This document shows, one piece after another, positions 24,487-32,786 of a stretch of 39,063 nt of DNA. The stretch's first letter is position 1, and every line of letters begins with the position of its first letter. Origin of the DNA: Spirochaetaceae bacterium (GTDB lineage Bacteria > Spirochaetota > Spirochaetia > SZUA-6 > Fen-1364). Under the pieces are notes generated by a model, which was given only the letters and a program-made list of their open reading frames with translations, had not been told where the DNA came from and searched no databases. The position numbers were made by a program, and so were the translations under genes. The stretch spans positions 477 through 39,539 of the forward strand of contig PLNO01000062.1 of the NCBI GenBank assembly GCA_003141795.1, written 5' to 3'.

Positions 24487-24520
24487 GCGCGGAACCTCTT
24501 TCGAGGGGTTCCGCGCTTTT
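24487..24520 (+). terminator. Intrinsic terminator after the binding-protein gene
   Basis: A perfect 10-bp stem, GCGCGGAACC / GGTTCCGCGC, with a 10-base loop and a TTTT tail at 24517-24520. It lies between the binding-protein stop and the permease promoter. Confidence 0.75.
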
Positions 24521-24522
24521 CG

Positions 24523-24551
24523 TTGACAGCTCCCCTCCCATCCCTTAAAGT
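24523..24551 (+). promoter_or_regulatory. Promoter of the permease/ATPase genes
   Basis: Consensus TTGACA (24523-24528), a 17-base spacer and TAAAGT (24546-24551). The RBS AAGGAG at 24579-24583 selects GTG 24591. Confidence 0.7.
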
Positions 24552-24590
24552 CGAAAATAGACGCCTCACCGCCGCCCAAGGAGTTCCGAT

Positions 24591-25625
24591 GTGAGCCTTT
24601 TTGCCTATATCGTTCGTCGTCTCCTCCTCATGGTCCTGGTTCTCGTCGGCGTGTCGATCCTCGTTTTCACCGTGATGATGCTTCTTCCCCCCGGCCAGCG
24701 CGTGTCGATTTACGTCACGAGCGAACGGGTCACGCCGCAGATGATGGATGCGCTGATCGTCAAGTACGGACTGAACGACCCCGCGCCGGTCCAGTACTAT
24801 CGCTGGATCAAGGATATCCTCAGCGGTCAGTTCGGCTACTCGGTGACCGCCAGCGCACCCGTGATCAAGGGGTTTGTCCAGTTCTTTCCCGTCACGCTGG
24901 AACTGGTCCTCTTTGCCACCCCATTCATCATCCTGACGGGAATCGCCATGGGAACGATGGGCGCCGTAAAAAAGGACAAACCCGCGGATCACTTCACGAG
25001 GGTCTTCGCCATCGTCGGCTACTCCCTGCCCACGTTCTGGCTCGGGCTCATCCTCATGATGATCTTCTACGGCTTCGCCGGCATATTCCCGCCGGGCTCG
25101 CTCTCCAATGAGGCGCATCAGATCGTCTACTCCGACACCTATCACCAGTACACCCACATTTTCACCCTTGACGCGGTGCTCAACTGGCGCTGGGATGTCT
25201 GGTGGGACGCCCTGTACAGGATGATCCTGCCCACGATCAACCTTGTCGTGATCAATTCCGCCCTCATCATGCGCCTCATGCGCTCGAGCATGCTGGAGTC
25301 ACTCGGTCAGGACTACATGATGACGGCGCGCGCCAAGGGCGCGGATGCTCGCACGTTGTACCGCGTGCACGCCCGGCGCAACGCCATGCTCCCCGTGATC
25401 ACCGTTTCGGGGCTCACCTTCGCCGGCCTCATGAGCGGAATGGTCATCACGGAGACGATCTTCGACCGCAAAGGGATCGGATGGTGGATGGCGCAGGCCG
25501 CGCTCCACCTCGACGTGCCCGCCGTCATGTTCAACGTGCTCTTCCTCGGCGTCATCTACGTCATCATCAACCTGATCGTGGATCTCATTTACGCCTGGGT
25601 GGACCCGCGCGTGAGACTCGCTTGA
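24591..25625 (+). CDS. Dpp/Opp-type ABC transporter permease (DppB-like)
   Basis: A protein of 344 residues with six predicted membrane helices. It opens with the DppB-type segment LFAYIVRRLLLMVLVLVGVS. The cytoplasmic EAA loop GADARTLYRVHARRNAMLPV couples the permease to the ATPase. The start codon is GTG, preceded by AAGGAG. A further ATG two bases upstream is followed at once by a stop, so it is not the start. It pairs with the next permease. Confidence 0.88.
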   Translation: MSLFAYIVRRLLLMVLVLVGVSILVFTVMMLLPPGQRVSIYVTSERVTPQMMDALIVKYGLNDPAPVQYYRWIKDILSGQFGYSVTASAPVIKGFVQFFPVTLELVLFATPFIILTGIAMGTMGAVKKDKPADHFTRVFAIVGYSLPTFWLGLILMMIFYGFAGIFPPGSLSNEAHQIVYSDTYHQYTHIFTLDAVLNWRWDVWWDALYRMILPTINLVVINSALIMRLMRSSMLESLGQDYMMTARAKGADARTLYRVHARRNAMLPVITVSGLTFAGLMSGMVITETIFDRKGIGWWMAQAALHLDVPAVMFNVLFLGVIYVIINLIVDLIYAWVDPRVRLA

Positions 25626-25636
25626 GAGGAATACCC

Positions 25637-26566
25637 ATGGAAACACAGACAATCGACACCACGGCGCGCGTTGCACACCCCCGGCTCCAGGAGTTGCTCT
25701 TCACGACGAGGCGCTTCCTTAAGAACCCCCTCTCCGTGATCGGGCTCTGCCTCATCGTCTTCTTTGGCGTCGTGGCGATCCTGGCGCCGGTGATCTGTCC
25801 GCCCAAGTACCCTGACCCCTACCGTATCCCCCACACGGGTTTCCGCATCGAGCCCTCCCCCCCGAGCGTGGCGCATCCCCTCGGTACGACCCAGCAGCAG
25901 TACGACATGCTCTACGGGCTGGTATGGGGAACCCGGAGCGCGTTCAAGATCGGCGTCTTCGTCGTGGCGGCCAACCTCATCATCGGGGTGCTGCTCGGCG
26001 CCATAGCCGGGTACTTCGGCGGTGCCGTGGACGAGGTGATCATGCGGGTCACCGACATCTTCTACGCCATACCGTTCCTTATCATGGCAATGGCCCTGGT
26101 CGTGGCGATCGGCCGCGGCCTCAAGGCCGTGATCATCGTGCTGATCATCCTCGAGTGGCCGAGCTACACGAGGGTGCTCAGGAGCGACATTCTCGTGACG
26201 AGGAGCCGTGACTTCATTCTGGCCGCCCGCGCGAGCGGCGCTTCGCATCTCAGGATCATCTTCACGCACATCCTTCCCAACGCCATGTACTCCGTCCTCA
26301 TCCTCGCGTCGTTGAACATCGGCACGACGATTCTCACCGCCGCCTCCCTCTCCTTCCTCGGCCTGGGCTCGGAGACGGGCACGGCGGACTGGGGTCAGAT
26401 CGTCTCCCTGTGCCGCAACTGGATCGTGGGCGCTCCGGGCAACAGGTTCGCCTACTGGTACACGGTTTTCATCCCCGGCTTCGTGATCTCGCTGTTCGTG
26501 CTGGGCTGGAACCTCCTGGGCGACGCCGTACGCGACGTGTTCGATCCCAAGATGAGGAGGCGGTAG
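25637..26566 (+). CDS. Dpp/Opp-type ABC transporter permease (DppC-like)
   Basis: A protein of 309 residues, five to six helices, with an N-terminal cytoplasmic segment (FTTRRFLKNPLSVIGLCLIVFF) typical of the OppC/DppC N-domain. The EAA loop is RASGASHLRIIFTHILPNAMYSV. ATG 25637 with the RBS GAGAGGA. The next gene starts on the last base of its stop codon. Confidence 0.88.
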   Translation: METQTIDTTARVAHPRLQELLFTTRRFLKNPLSVIGLCLIVFFGVVAILAPVICPPKYPDPYRIPHTGFRIEPSPPSVAHPLGTTQQQYDMLYGLVWGTRSAFKIGVFVVAANLIIGVLLGAIAGYFGGAVDEVIMRVTDIFYAIPFLIMAMALVVAIGRGLKAVIIVLIILEWPSYTRVLRSDILVTRSRDFILAARASGASHLRIIFTHILPNAMYSVLILASLNIGTTILTAASLSFLGLGSETGTADWGQIVSLCRNWIVGAPGNRFAYWYTVFIPGFVISLFVLGWNLLGDAVRDVFDPKMRRR

Positions 26567-27882
26567 TGCCAGCCCAGACGCTCGTGGAGACCCAGGACCT
26601 CTACTCCACGTTCAATACCTTCGAAGGGGTAGTACGCGCGCTGAACGGGGTCGGTATCGTCGTCAACCAGGGGGAGACCTACGGCCTGGTCGGGGAGAGC
26701 GGCTGCGGCAAGAGCGTGACGGTCCGCTCGATCATGCGGATCATCCAGATGCCGGGGCGCATCGATTCAGGACGGATCGTGCTGTACCTCAACAGCGAGG
26801 ACCGCGCGCACGGGATCGACATCGTGCATCGCTCCGAGACCTACATGCAGTCCATCCGGGGCTCCGACATCTCCATGATCTTCCAGGAGCCGGGGGCGGC
26901 CCTGAACCCCGTACTGTCGATCGACTACCAGATCGGTGAGAGCTATCGCTTCCATCGCATGGAGCAGATGCTGGAGGAGACCCTCGCATCGCTCCAGGAG
27001 TCGCGCTCGAAACGGGGGCGCTATTCCCCGGCCCGGCTGGCGCAGGGTGCATCGACGCGGCTTTTCCGCCGGGAGCGCGACGCGCTGCGCCGCTACAACG
27101 AGACGGTGCGCGTCATCGACAATGAGCTCTACCTCCTGGAGGAGAAGGCCGACCAGCAGTCCGAGCGTCGAAAGGAAGACCTCAACTGGCGCCGTGATCA
27201 TGCGCATCGGGGCTCCCGCCTCGTCTCCTTCGCGCGGAAGGTCCCGTTCCTCCGCCGTTACCGGCACAGGCTCGACGCCACGGTGCATCGCCACGTCGTG
27301 GAGCTCCTCACGATGCTGGGGATCCCCAACCCCGAGAACGTGACGCATCGCTACCCCCATGAGCTGTCGGGGGGGATGCAGCAGCGCATCGTGATCGCCA
27401 TTGCCCTGGCGTGCCACCCGACCCTCCTCATTGCCGACGAGCCGACGTCGAACCTCGACGTGACGATCCAGGCCCAGATCGTGGAGCTGATAAAGACGCT
27501 GAAGAAGACCTTCATCTCCTCCGTGCTCTTCATCACCCACGACCTGGGGCTCGTGGCGGAGACCTGCGACAGGGTGACGGTGATGTATGCGGGGGACGTG
27601 AGCGAGACAGCCGCCGTGAAGGAGCTCTTCCGCAACCCGCTGCACCCGTACACGGAGGGGCTTCTGGCCTCCGTGCCCAAGGAGGAGCAGCAGGAGGAGC
27701 TGGCAATGATTCCCGGGGCGGTGCCGAACCTCATCGCGCCGCCGCCGGGGTGCCGATTCCATCCGCGGTGCCCGCATCGCATGCCCATCTGCTCCCAGCA
27801 GAAGCCTGCCACCATCGAGCATAGCCCTGGCCACTGGGTCGCGTGCCACCTGTACGACGGAAAGGACGCCGCCCATGAATGA
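26566..27882 (+). CDS. Dpp/Opp-type ABC transporter ATPase (DppD-like) with a ~110-residue insertion
   Basis: A protein of 438 residues from GTG 26566 (RBS GAGGAGG), long for this family (usually ~320-340). Walker A is GESGCGKS (43-50), Q-loop Gln107, signature LSGGM (267-271), Walker B LLIADEP (287-293) and H-loop His325. The C-terminal Opp/Dpp module has cysteines at 396, 402, 409 and 427, as in members binding a [4Fe-4S] cluster. Between the Q-loop region and the signature lies an insertion at roughly residues 131-240. It is very rich in Arg/Glu/Gln and probably a coiled coil, in a place where relatives have only ~10-20 residues. The start overlaps the permease stop by 1 base, and the next ATPase begins 8 bases inside its end. 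Confidence 0.88.
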   Translation: MPAQTLVETQDLYSTFNTFEGVVRALNGVGIVVNQGETYGLVGESGCGKSVTVRSIMRIIQMPGRIDSGRIVLYLNSEDRAHGIDIVHRSETYMQSIRGSDISMIFQEPGAALNPVLSIDYQIGESYRFHRMEQMLEETLASLQESRSKRGRYSPARLAQGASTRLFRRERDALRRYNETVRVIDNELYLLEEKADQQSERRKEDLNWRRDHAHRGSRLVSFARKVPFLRRYRHRLDATVHRHVVELLTMLGIPNPENVTHRYPHELSGGMQQRIVIAIALACHPTLLIADEPTSNLDVTIQAQIVELIKTLKKTFISSVLFITHDLGLVAETCDRVTVMYAGDVSETAAVKELFRNPLHPYTEGLLASVPKEEQQEELAMIPGAVPNLIAPPPGCRFHPRCPHRMPICSQQKPATIEHSPGHWVACHLYDGKDAAHE

Positions 27883-28939
27883 GCAGCTTGTCGACGTGCG
27901 TGAGCTGAAGAAGTACTACCCCATCACCGGAGGGGTGTTCCGCAGGCACCTGGCGGACGTGAAGGCCGTGGACGGGGTGGACCTCACGATCAAGCGCGGA
28001 GAATGTCTTGGACTGGTCGGTGAAAGCGGGTGCGGGAAGACCACGCTCGGCAAGGCCCTGCTCCGCCTGCACAACGCGACCTCGGGCCGCGTGTACTTCG
28101 ATCAGGACGCCGAATCCATCAAGGAGGCGGAGGCCCTGATCCATTCGCAGGACGCCCGAGAGCGCGCGCGGGCCAGGGGTCTCCTGAAAAAGCTCGACCT
28201 CAACCGCATGAGCGGCCGGGACCTGCTGGCCCTGAGGCAGAAGATCCAGGTCGTCTTCCAGGACCCCACGAACTCGCTGGACCCCCGCATGCTCGTCAAG
28301 GACATCGTCGCGGAGCCCCTTACGGCGCAGCACCTCGTGAAGCCCCGCGACGTCCCGAAGAGGGTGCTCGAGCTCCTGAACATCGTCGGGCTCACCGCCG
28401 ACCACCTCATGCGCTACCCGCACGAGTTTTCCGGCGGCCAGCGTCAACGGATCGCCATCGCCCGCGCCCTGGCCACCAATCCGCAGTTCATCCTCATGGA
28501 CGAGCCGACCTCGGCCCTTGACGTCTCCGTGCAGGCGCAGATCCTCAATCTCCTCAAGCGCCTCCAGGCGGAGTTCAACCTCACCTACCTCTTCGTCACC
28601 CACCACCTGCTGGTGGTGAAGTACATTTCCAACCGCATCGCCGTCATGTACCTGGGGAAGATCAACGAGATCGGACCCACCCCGGAGCTCTTTGCCAACC
28701 CCCGTCATCCCTACACGAAGGCGCTTCTCTCCGCCATTCCCGTCCCGGATCCCGAGACGAAGCGGGAGAAGATCATTCTCACCGGTGATGTCCCCAACCC
28801 CGTCAATCCTCCCGAGGGGTGCAGGTTCCACCCCCGGTGTCCGCATGCCAGGGACATCTGCCGCACCGTGGAGCCCCAGCTCGAGGAGACGGGCTCGGAC
28901 GGTCATCGCGTGGCCTGCCACCGCTGGCGGGAGCTGTAG
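27875..28939 (+). CDS. Dpp/Opp-type ABC transporter ATPase (DppF-like)
   Basis: A protein of 354 residues. Walker A is GESGCGKT (49-56) and the signature is FSGGQ. Walker B is FILMDEP, followed by TSALDVSVQ. The C-terminal oligopeptide module has CRFHPRCPHARDIC. A short charged insertion (about 78-115) is again present just before the Q-loop (VVFQDP), matching the enlarged partner ATPase. The two ATPases would form the nucleotide-binding heterodimer of the Dpp-type importer. Overlap with the previous gene is 8 bases. Confidence 0.9.
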   Translation: MNEQLVDVRELKKYYPITGGVFRRHLADVKAVDGVDLTIKRGECLGLVGESGCGKTTLGKALLRLHNATSGRVYFDQDAESIKEAEALIHSQDARERARARGLLKKLDLNRMSGRDLLALRQKIQVVFQDPTNSLDPRMLVKDIVAEPLTAQHLVKPRDVPKRVLELLNIVGLTADHLMRYPHEFSGGQRQRIAIARALATNPQFILMDEPTSALDVSVQAQILNLLKRLQAEFNLTYLFVTHHLLVVKYISNRIAVMYLGKINEIGPTPELFANPRHPYTKALLSAIPVPDPETKREKIILTGDVPNPVNPPEGCRFHPRCPHARDICRTVEPQLEETGSDGHRVACHRWREL

Positions 28940-29012
28940 GGTACCGTCGCCTCCGAACCGCCGCCCGCGGCCGCGCGGCGTACCACGCGCCGGGGTCGCG
29001 GCCCCCCTTTCC

Positions 29013-29041
29013 TTGCGCACAGGCCAGCTTCTCGCTATAGT
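29013..29041 (+). promoter_or_regulatory. Leaderless promoter of aspS
   Basis: TTGCGC (29013-29018), a 17-base spacer and TATAGT (29036-29041), then six bases and the ATG at 29048. Confidence 0.6.
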
Positions 29042-29047
29042 CGGCGC

Positions 29048-30820
29048 ATGGAGAGCATGAAAAGATCGGTGACGTGCGGCGCGCTGCGCGCCACGGATGC
29101 GGGCAAGAACGTGGTTCTGAACGGCTGGGTGCATCGGCACAGGGACCACGGCGGGATACGCTTCTTCGATATCCGGGACCGCTACGGCATCACGCAGGTC
29201 GTCGTGGACGCCGACGCCCCGGCGGAGCTCCGCGAGGTGAGCGACCAGCTGAAGTTCGAATACTGCATCGCCATCGACGGCACGGTGAGGCCGCGACCGG
29301 GCTCCATGGCCAATCCGAACATGCCCACCGGCGACGTCGAGGTGAAGGCGAACCGCATCGTCATCCTCTCCAAGTGCGACGTGCTCCCGTTCATGATCGA
29401 CGAGCACGCCGATGCCCGGGAGGACACGCGGTTCAAGTACCGGTTCCTCGATCTGCGCACGGCGGCCATGCAGCGCAACATCGCGCTGCGCCACAGGGCG
29501 GCTGCCGCCACCCGCGAGTTCCTTGGTGCGCGCGGGTTCTTCGAGATCGACACGCCGATGTTCATCAAGAGCACGCCGGAGGGCGCGCGGGACTACCTGG
29601 TCCCCTCCCGCCTGAACCCGGGCAAGTTCTACGCCCTTCCCCAATCCCCCCAGCTCTACAAGCAGATCCTCATGGTGTCGGGGTTCGACAGGTACTTCCA
29701 GATCGCGCGCTGCTTCCGCGACGAGGATGCGCGCGGGGACCGACAGCCCGAGTTCACCCAGATCGACATCGAGATGAGCTTCGTCTCCCGGGAGGACGTC
29801 TTCGACCTCGTGGAAGGCCTGATGGCGCACATCTTCAAGCAGTCCATCGACAAGGACATCACCGTTCCCTTCCTGCGCCTTCCCTACGACGATGCAATGA
29901 ACCTCTACGGGTCGGACAAGCCCGACCTCAGGTTCGGCATGGAGATGAAGGACTTCGCCCCGTTCGCGAAGAAGAGCGGGTTCGAGGTGTTCCGCAAGCT
30001 GGCGGAGGAGGGGGGCACGATCAAGGCCCTCGTAGCCACGGGCTGCGGCGCGTACTCGCGCAAGCAGATCACGGACCTGGAGGCGGTGGCGAAGATCTAC
30101 GGCGCCGCGGGCCTGGCCTGGATGAAGGTCACCGACGCCGGCCTCGACGGGGGCATCTCCAAGTTCTTCGGGGATCAGGCGGCGGGGATCACCGCTGGCC
30201 TCGGCGCGAAGCCGGGGGATCTCATCCTCATGGTGGGCGCCGAGCACCGCAAGGCCTGCGTATCCCTGGGCGCCGTACGGACGCAGCTCGGAAAGGACCT
30301 GAAGCTCACGGATCCCGCGGAGTTCAAGTTCTGCTGGATCGTGGACTTCCCCCTCTTCGAGTGGAACGAGGAGGAGAAGAAGTGGGACCCCGCGCACCAC
30401 ATGTTCACCATGCCGCAGGAGCGCTTCTTGAAGGACCTGGAGCAGCGGCCGGGCGAGGTCAAGGGAGACCTCTACGACCTGGTCTGCAACGGCGTTGAGC
30501 TCGCCTCGGGCTCCATCAGAATCCACGACCCCGAGCTGCAGAAGCGGATCTTCCGGTTCCTCGGCATCTCCGATGACGAGGCGCAGAAGCGCTTCGGGTT
30601 CCTCCTTGACGCATTCCGCTACGGACCTCCGCCGCACGGCGGGATCGCCCCCGGGTTCGACAGGCTCGTGGCCATGATGGCGGGGGAATCGACGATCCGC
30701 GAGGTCATCGCCTTCCCGAAGAACACCCTCGGGCAGTGCCCGATGGACGACTCCCCCTCGGAAGTGGACGCGAAGCAGCTCGAGGATCTGCACATCCGGG
30801 TGGTGGAGAAAAAGGAATGA
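29048..30820 (+). CDS. aspS: Aspartyl-tRNA synthetase, bacterial type
   Basis: A protein of 590 residues, normal for the bacterial enzyme. The N-terminal OB-fold anticodon domain has VLNGWVHRHRDHGGIRFFDIRD. The class II catalytic domain has YLVPSR...FYALPQSPQ, motif 2 FRDEDARGDRQPEFTQIDIE, and motif 3 GGIAPGFDRLVAMM. The GAD-like insertion sits between them. It charges tRNA-Asp, possibly also tRNA-Asn if no AsnRS exists. The start follows a promoter by six bases. The ATGA at its end starts the GH9 gene, so a housekeeping gene and a glycosidase are translationally coupled. Confidence 0.95.
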   Translation: MESMKRSVTCGALRATDAGKNVVLNGWVHRHRDHGGIRFFDIRDRYGITQVVVDADAPAELREVSDQLKFEYCIAIDGTVRPRPGSMANPNMPTGDVEVKANRIVILSKCDVLPFMIDEHADAREDTRFKYRFLDLRTAAMQRNIALRHRAAAATREFLGARGFFEIDTPMFIKSTPEGARDYLVPSRLNPGKFYALPQSPQLYKQILMVSGFDRYFQIARCFRDEDARGDRQPEFTQIDIEMSFVSREDVFDLVEGLMAHIFKQSIDKDITVPFLRLPYDDAMNLYGSDKPDLRFGMEMKDFAPFAKKSGFEVFRKLAEEGGTIKALVATGCGAYSRKQITDLEAVAKIYGAAGLAWMKVTDAGLDGGISKFFGDQAAGITAGLGAKPGDLILMVGAEHRKACVSLGAVRTQLGKDLKLTDPAEFKFCWIVDFPLFEWNEEEKKWDPAHHMFTMPQERFLKDLEQRPGEVKGDLYDLVCNGVELASGSIRIHDPELQKRIFRFLGISDDEAQKRFGFLLDAFRYGPPPHGGIAPGFDRLVAMMAGESTIREVIAFPKNTLGQCPMDDSPSEVDAKQLEDLHIRVVEKKE

Positions 30821-32628
30821 GCCAGGCCGACCCGCGCATCCACGCAAGCCAGGTGGGCTACCTGTGCGGGTCGCGCAAGCGCATCGTCGTGGCGGCGGAG
30901 GATGCCGCCGCGTCAGGTGAGTTCACAATCCAGGACATGGGCAGCAACGACGCGGAGTCGCTTGGCGCCCATGAGAGCTGGAAGACCGTCTTCCGCGGGA
31001 AGCTCGCCCCCCACGCTGGGCCGATGGGGAAATACCTCGTCGGCGATTTCTCCGCACTGGACGCGCCGGGCGTGTACAGGGCGGTGCTCACTGGCGGCAC
31101 CGGGACAGACCCGGTCGCCTGGTCGTACCCGTTCGTCGTCGCCGACGGCGTGTACTCCCGGCTTCCCCCGCTGTTCCTCGACTATCTGCACGCTCAACGC
31201 TGCGGGGATTTCGTCGACGATCTGCGCGGCCCCTGCCATCTCGACGATGGGGTGCGCTCGGACAACGGCCTTCCCGTGGATGCGGCGGGGGGGTGGCACG
31301 ACGGGGGGGACCTGCGGAAGTGGATGGCAACTACCTCCCTGCCGATCCTGGGGCTGTTCGAGGCGCGCGAGCGGTTGGGGTATTTCCGCAACAACTGGCG
31401 GGAGAGGCCGCATGAGGATGACCTCCTTGCCGAAGCCTCCTGGGGGATCCGCTGGATCCTCAAGATGCAGGACCCCGTCACCGGCATGTTCTACGAGGAC
31501 GTGGCGGGGGGCGGGGAGAGCCGTCGTGAGCCGGGCATGACCTGGTGGTATGAGAACCACGCCGGCTGCTGCGCGGACAATGCGGGGAACTACTTCTCCG
31601 ACAACAGGCGGGCGAGCGGGGACGAACGCATCGTCCGCATCCAGTACAACCCCATCGTGCAGTACGTGGCCCAGACCATCCTTCTTTCGGCGGTCGACCA
31701 GTTCCACGCCCACTACCCCGCGTTCTCGAAAGCGTGCCGGGAAGCGGCCCTGCGCTCGTGGGGATTCATGAAGGGCCACGCGGGGGACGAGCTCCACGGG
31801 TGGACCTCCGTGGTGTCATGGCGGCTGATCGCCGCGCTGCGACTGCACTCCATGGGGCTCGCTCCGGAATCGGAGGTTGCGGAGCTCGTCACGACGCTCG
31901 TCGGGCTGCAGTCGGAGCGTCACGGGTTCTGGTACATGGACTCCACCCGAAAAGAGCCCTACAGGGGAATCCTCCATTCGGCGCAGCCGGTGATCGCGCT
32001 GGCATCCTTCATCGAAAGCGACTATGAGAACCCGCTCGTTGCCCAGGCACGGGACAGCCTTGAGAGGTGCCGGGACCGCTACGTGCTCCCCATGCTCGCC
32101 ACGAACCCGTTCGGGATCATGCCCTACGGTGTGTTCTCCTCGCGTCAGACCCCGGGAGACGTCTACCATGACTGGCGCCCCGCAGGCCCTGCGGGCGGGG
32201 ATCCTCTTGTGTATCGATTCTTCATGCCGGAGCATTCACCGCAGCGGGTGAATCACGGCCTTGCCGGCCACTGGACGAGCTGGGCGCACGGGCTTGCCCT
32301 CATGGGCAGGATGCTCGACGACGCGGCGTGCCGCGACGCCGCATTCGACCAGCTTGCATGGCTCATGGGGAACAATCCGCTGTCCGTTTCGATGATTTCC
32401 GCAGTCGGCATCAGGAATGCCACCCCGTACAGCCGGTTTCATGGAACCATTCCCGGCGGGTTCTGCATCGGTCCCCGGGGCACGGAGGCCGACACATCGT
32501 TTGTCGACATCGCAGGTACCGTGGAGTGGAGCTCGGGTGAATACTGGCTGACTCCGCTTGCCAATACCCTGCTTGCGCTCTCCTGCCTGTTGCCGCCCCA
32601 CATTCTGTCGTCACACAAGCTCGGATAA
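30817..32628 (+). CDS. Glycoside hydrolase family 9-type enzyme with N-terminal Ig-like domain, apparently cytoplasmic
   Basis: A protein of 603 residues. Residues ~7-108 form the CelD-type Ig-like domain (IHASQVGY...VVAAED). Residues ~115-590 form the (alpha/alpha)6 catalytic domain with the GH9 nucleophile-region motif GGWHDGGDLRKW (Asp162, Asp165). A C-terminal acidic motif, SSGEYWLTPLANTLLAL (Glu575), stands where the catalytic Glu sits. No signal peptide is present, so it acts on imported oligosaccharides, as do cytoplasmic GH9 glucosaminidases and cellodextrinases. The Dpp-type transporter just upstream suggests the delivery route. Start in an ATGA overlap with aspS. Confidence 0.8.
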   Translation: MSQADPRIHASQVGYLCGSRKRIVVAAEDAAASGEFTIQDMGSNDAESLGAHESWKTVFRGKLAPHAGPMGKYLVGDFSALDAPGVYRAVLTGGTGTDPVAWSYPFVVADGVYSRLPPLFLDYLHAQRCGDFVDDLRGPCHLDDGVRSDNGLPVDAAGGWHDGGDLRKWMATTSLPILGLFEARERLGYFRNNWRERPHEDDLLAEASWGIRWILKMQDPVTGMFYEDVAGGGESRREPGMTWWYENHAGCCADNAGNYFSDNRRASGDERIVRIQYNPIVQYVAQTILLSAVDQFHAHYPAFSKACREAALRSWGFMKGHAGDELHGWTSVVSWRLIAALRLHSMGLAPESEVAELVTTLVGLQSERHGFWYMDSTRKEPYRGILHSAQPVIALASFIESDYENPLVAQARDSLERCRDRYVLPMLATNPFGIMPYGVFSSRQTPGDVYHDWRPAGPAGGDPLVYRFFMPEHSPQRVNHGLAGHWTSWAHGLALMGRMLDDAACRDAAFDQLAWLMGNNPLSVSMISAVGIRNATPYSRFHGTIPGGFCIGPRGTEADTSFVDIAGTVEWSSGEYWLTPLANTLLALSCLLPPHILSSHKLG

Positions 32629-32731
32629 AAAAAGAGCCCGTGATCTCCGCTTTTCGCCCTGCGGGTCTCCCCACCGGCGAACCTCCCAGTCGCGGCATGC
32701 TCTCACGGGCTTGTCACTTGATCATCAATTC
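32627..32731 (-). ncRNA. Candidate leftward small structured RNA, ~100 nt
   Basis: On the minus strand a promoter (32766-32738) would start a transcript near 32731. The RNA folds into one long hairpin. P1 pairs 9 bp (32703-32711 with 32635-32643), then CCGC/GCGG, then TTCGCC/GGCGAA, capped by GTGGG-GAGA-CCCGC with a GNRA-type loop. A run of seven T follows directly (32633-32627), as in an intrinsic terminator. The end overlaps the GH9 stop codon. No known RNA family could be matched. Alternatively it is only a 3' structure of the GH9 mRNA, which can fold the same way. Confidence 0.4.
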
Positions 32732-32745
32732 ACCATGATAATTGA
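32725..32745. promoter_or_regulatory. Dyad TCAATT-N9-AATTGA, possible operator
   Basis: A perfect 6-bp inverted repeat (32725-32730 and 32740-32745). It covers the -10 and start region of the leftward promoter. It shares the ATTGAA half-site with the larger dyad at 32787-32812. Confidence 0.4.
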
Positions 32746-32766
32746 ACATTAAATCACAGTTGTCAA
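32738..32766 (-). promoter_or_regulatory. Leftward promoter in the AT-rich region
   Basis: Consensus TTGACA (32766-32761), a 17-base spacer and AATTAT (32743-32738). It points at the structured region 32627-32731. Confidence 0.45.
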
Positions 32767-32786
32767 GTAATTTACGGAACTATTTT

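Noticed and set aside
22675..24579. A 634-codon minus-strand open frame opposite the binding-protein gene
   Set aside because: The plus-strand gene has a signal peptide, RBS and family motifs; the antisense frame shows none.
27731..30847. A 1038-codon open frame on the minus strand, antisense to the DppF-like, aspS and adjacent genes
   Set aside because: It is a by-product of high-GC codon bias. The opposite strand carries intact, recognisable proteins with RBS and motifs, and the antisense translation has no family motif.
32640..32700. Short similarity of the hairpin region to cobalamin-riboswitch elements on the minus strand (CCGCGACTG, then GGGGAGACCCGC)
   Set aside because: The conserved GGTG/CCC elements expected before it are missing, the spacing is too short, and no cobalamin-related gene lies downstream. 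It is not called a riboswitch.
32627..32731. Signal recognition particle RNA as identity of the structured RNA
   Set aside because: The conserved GGTCAGG and GGAAGCAGC loop motifs are absent.
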